Shown: positions 41,165 to 42,028 of the stretch, one piece after another
Numbering within the stretch: position 1 is the first letter of the stretch
Layout of the letters: each line of letters opens with the position of its first letter
Assembly (NCBI GenBank): GCA_002967695.1
Contig: PUHN01000032.1
Coordinates: 1-42,028 of the forward strand
Direction of reading: 5' to 3'
DNA from: Rhodobacteraceae bacterium WD3A24
Lineage (GTDB): Bacteria > Pseudomonadota > Alphaproteobacteria > Rhodobacterales > Rhodobacteraceae
DNA: 42,028 bases
Translations under genes and position numbers: made by a program
Notes under the pieces: generated by a model
The model's input: only the letters and a program-made list of their open reading frames with translations
What the model was told of the DNA's origin: nothing
Databases searched by the model: none

Positions 41165-42028
41165 CTAGCTTCTCCGCGGCCGCCACATGCGCGCCGGCGT
41201 CCAGTCGGCGTGGTGGCGGTGGGACGGGGGCATGTGCTCGGGCAGCGTCATATGGCTGCGGCGGCCGGTACAGCGCGGATGGCTGGCAAGCCTTTGCCCT
41301 TTATGGAAGATCTCGAAGATGGCCTCGCAGACGCGGGTAGCGACCTCCTGCCGGATCAGCCCGCACGGCACGGAATACCAGGAGCTGTCGACCTCGACAT
41401 GATAGTCGGGCGCGACGCGCGCGCGTCCAGCGGGCGAATGCGTAGGGCTCCGACGGCAGCGATCGCAGATTCGGCCGATCCAGCGTCGCGAACAGGTCGG
41501 CGCGGCTGGCGTTGGAGCCGCGCATGACGCGCATGTTCAACGCGTCCAGCAGACGCCGTATCGCAGTGTTCAGATCCGCCAGCGAAAAGAACCGTCGGTT
41601 CCGCAGCCGCGCCAGAATCCAGCGCTGCGCGACTTGCCCCGCGACCTCGACCTTGGCCTTGTCGCGGGGCCTGTAGGGCCGGGAGGATTGCTGTCCCATA
41701 ATTCCCGGCCATCCCGGCATGGCTGCGGTTCAGCCCCGGGTCATGGCGGTCCGCCTTGAACAGCGCGGACTTCAGGTTGTCCGGCACCACCACCTTCGGC
41801 ACGCCACCGAGGAACGCGAACATCCGGACATGCGCGCCGATCCAGTCCTCGAGCCCCTCGCACCCCGCGGCTTCGGCGCAGCTGTGGTTCGACGCGCCCA
41901 TCGCGGGGGCGAACAGCTTCATCGCGCGCACCTCGCCCGTCGCGGGGGCGATCACGTCGATCGTGTCGCCGGCGAAATCGACGAAGACCTTCTCGCCGCC
42001 GACATGCGCCTGTCGCATCGTCGGGCGG
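41165..42028 (-). pseudogene. istA: IS21-family transposase IstA, frameshifted (5' end outside window)
   Basis: Three successive frames on the minus strand reconstruct the DDE integrase part of IstA. 42028 to about 41710 carries GGEKVFVDFAGDTIDV (first Asp), VRMFAFLGGVPKVVVPDN (second Asp) and [14 protein letters not shown]. About 41700-41420 carries [20 protein letters not shown] (catalytic Glu) and [20 protein letters not shown]. About 41420-41165 carries [12 protein letters not shown] and [16 protein letters not shown]. Two frameshifts near 41705 and 41420 inactivate it. The remaining C-terminus is truncated before the IS256 remnant. IstB is not visible. Confidence 0.85.

Noticed and set aside
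38001-42028. CRISPR array or defence system in the mobile region
   Set aside because: No regularly spaced repeats were seen; the only tandem repeat is GAGACC x4, and all coding remnants are transposase or integrase pieces.

Overview
The window comes from a high-GC alphaproteobacterium, most likely a member of the Rhodobacterales (Rhodobacter/Roseobacter group). The evidence is the Ala/Pro/Glu/Lys-rich RNase E tail, an SspB-alpha type protein, fumC followed by a DUF4169 protein and a ribbon-helix-helix protein, and a circularly permuted two-piece tmRNA on the minus strand whose tag reads ANDNRAPVAVAA.

Layout. (1) 1-10.6 kb is ordinary chromosome: the rne 3' end and its terminator, ccdA, a membrane alpha/beta-hydrolase-like protein overlapping a cytochrome P450, a PAS-GGDEF-EAL protein, the fumC-DUF4169-RHH operon (-), sspB (-), ssrA (-) and a host-attachment family protein. 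(2) 10.6-25.3 kb is an accessory metabolic block of four operons arranged as two divergent pairs. The first pair is a four-domain rhodanese plus a fluoroacetate-dehalogenase-like hydrolase (-), and biotin carrier protein, biotin carboxylase, bioY and a TrmB-type regulator (+). The second pair is an enolase-superfamily enzyme, a carboxyltransferase and an ADP-forming acyl-CoA synthetase (-), and an AbrB-family membrane protein with aconitase (+). Both divergent intergenic regions carry the same 20-bp palindrome, GTAGTTG-N6-C(A/T)ACTAC. The four operons therefore look like one regulon in which the two halves of a biotin-dependent acyl-CoA carboxylase are encoded about 3.8 kb apart.

(3) 25.3-37.7 kb is a second catabolic block: a tripartite tricarboxylate transporter (binding protein, TctB, TctA), a tartrate/D-malate dehydrogenase-like enzyme, a PdxA-family dehydrogenase, a divergent SDR protein lacking the usual catalytic Ser and Tyr (-), two MmgE/PrpD-family proteins, two more isocitrate/isopropylmalate-family dehydrogenases, and a GntR/FCD regulator. 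An identical 14-mer, AAACTGTTGACAAT, overlaps the predicted -35 boxes of both plus-strand operons and resembles a FadR-type operator. Together these genes look like uptake and breakdown of an unidentified di- or tricarboxylic acid by hydration/dehydration and oxidative decarboxylation. The real substrate cannot be read from the sequence.

(4) 37.9-42.0 kb is a decayed mobile region. A tRNA with anticodon CAT is followed 7 nt later by the C-terminal half of a tyrosine recombinase facing it, then an IS256-family remnant, tRNA-Lys(TTT), and an IS3/IS256/IS30/IS110/IS256/IS21 mosaic of truncated and frameshifted transposase pieces. The integrase next to the tRNA 3' end suggests a tRNA-targeted island that was later scrambled by insertion sequences.
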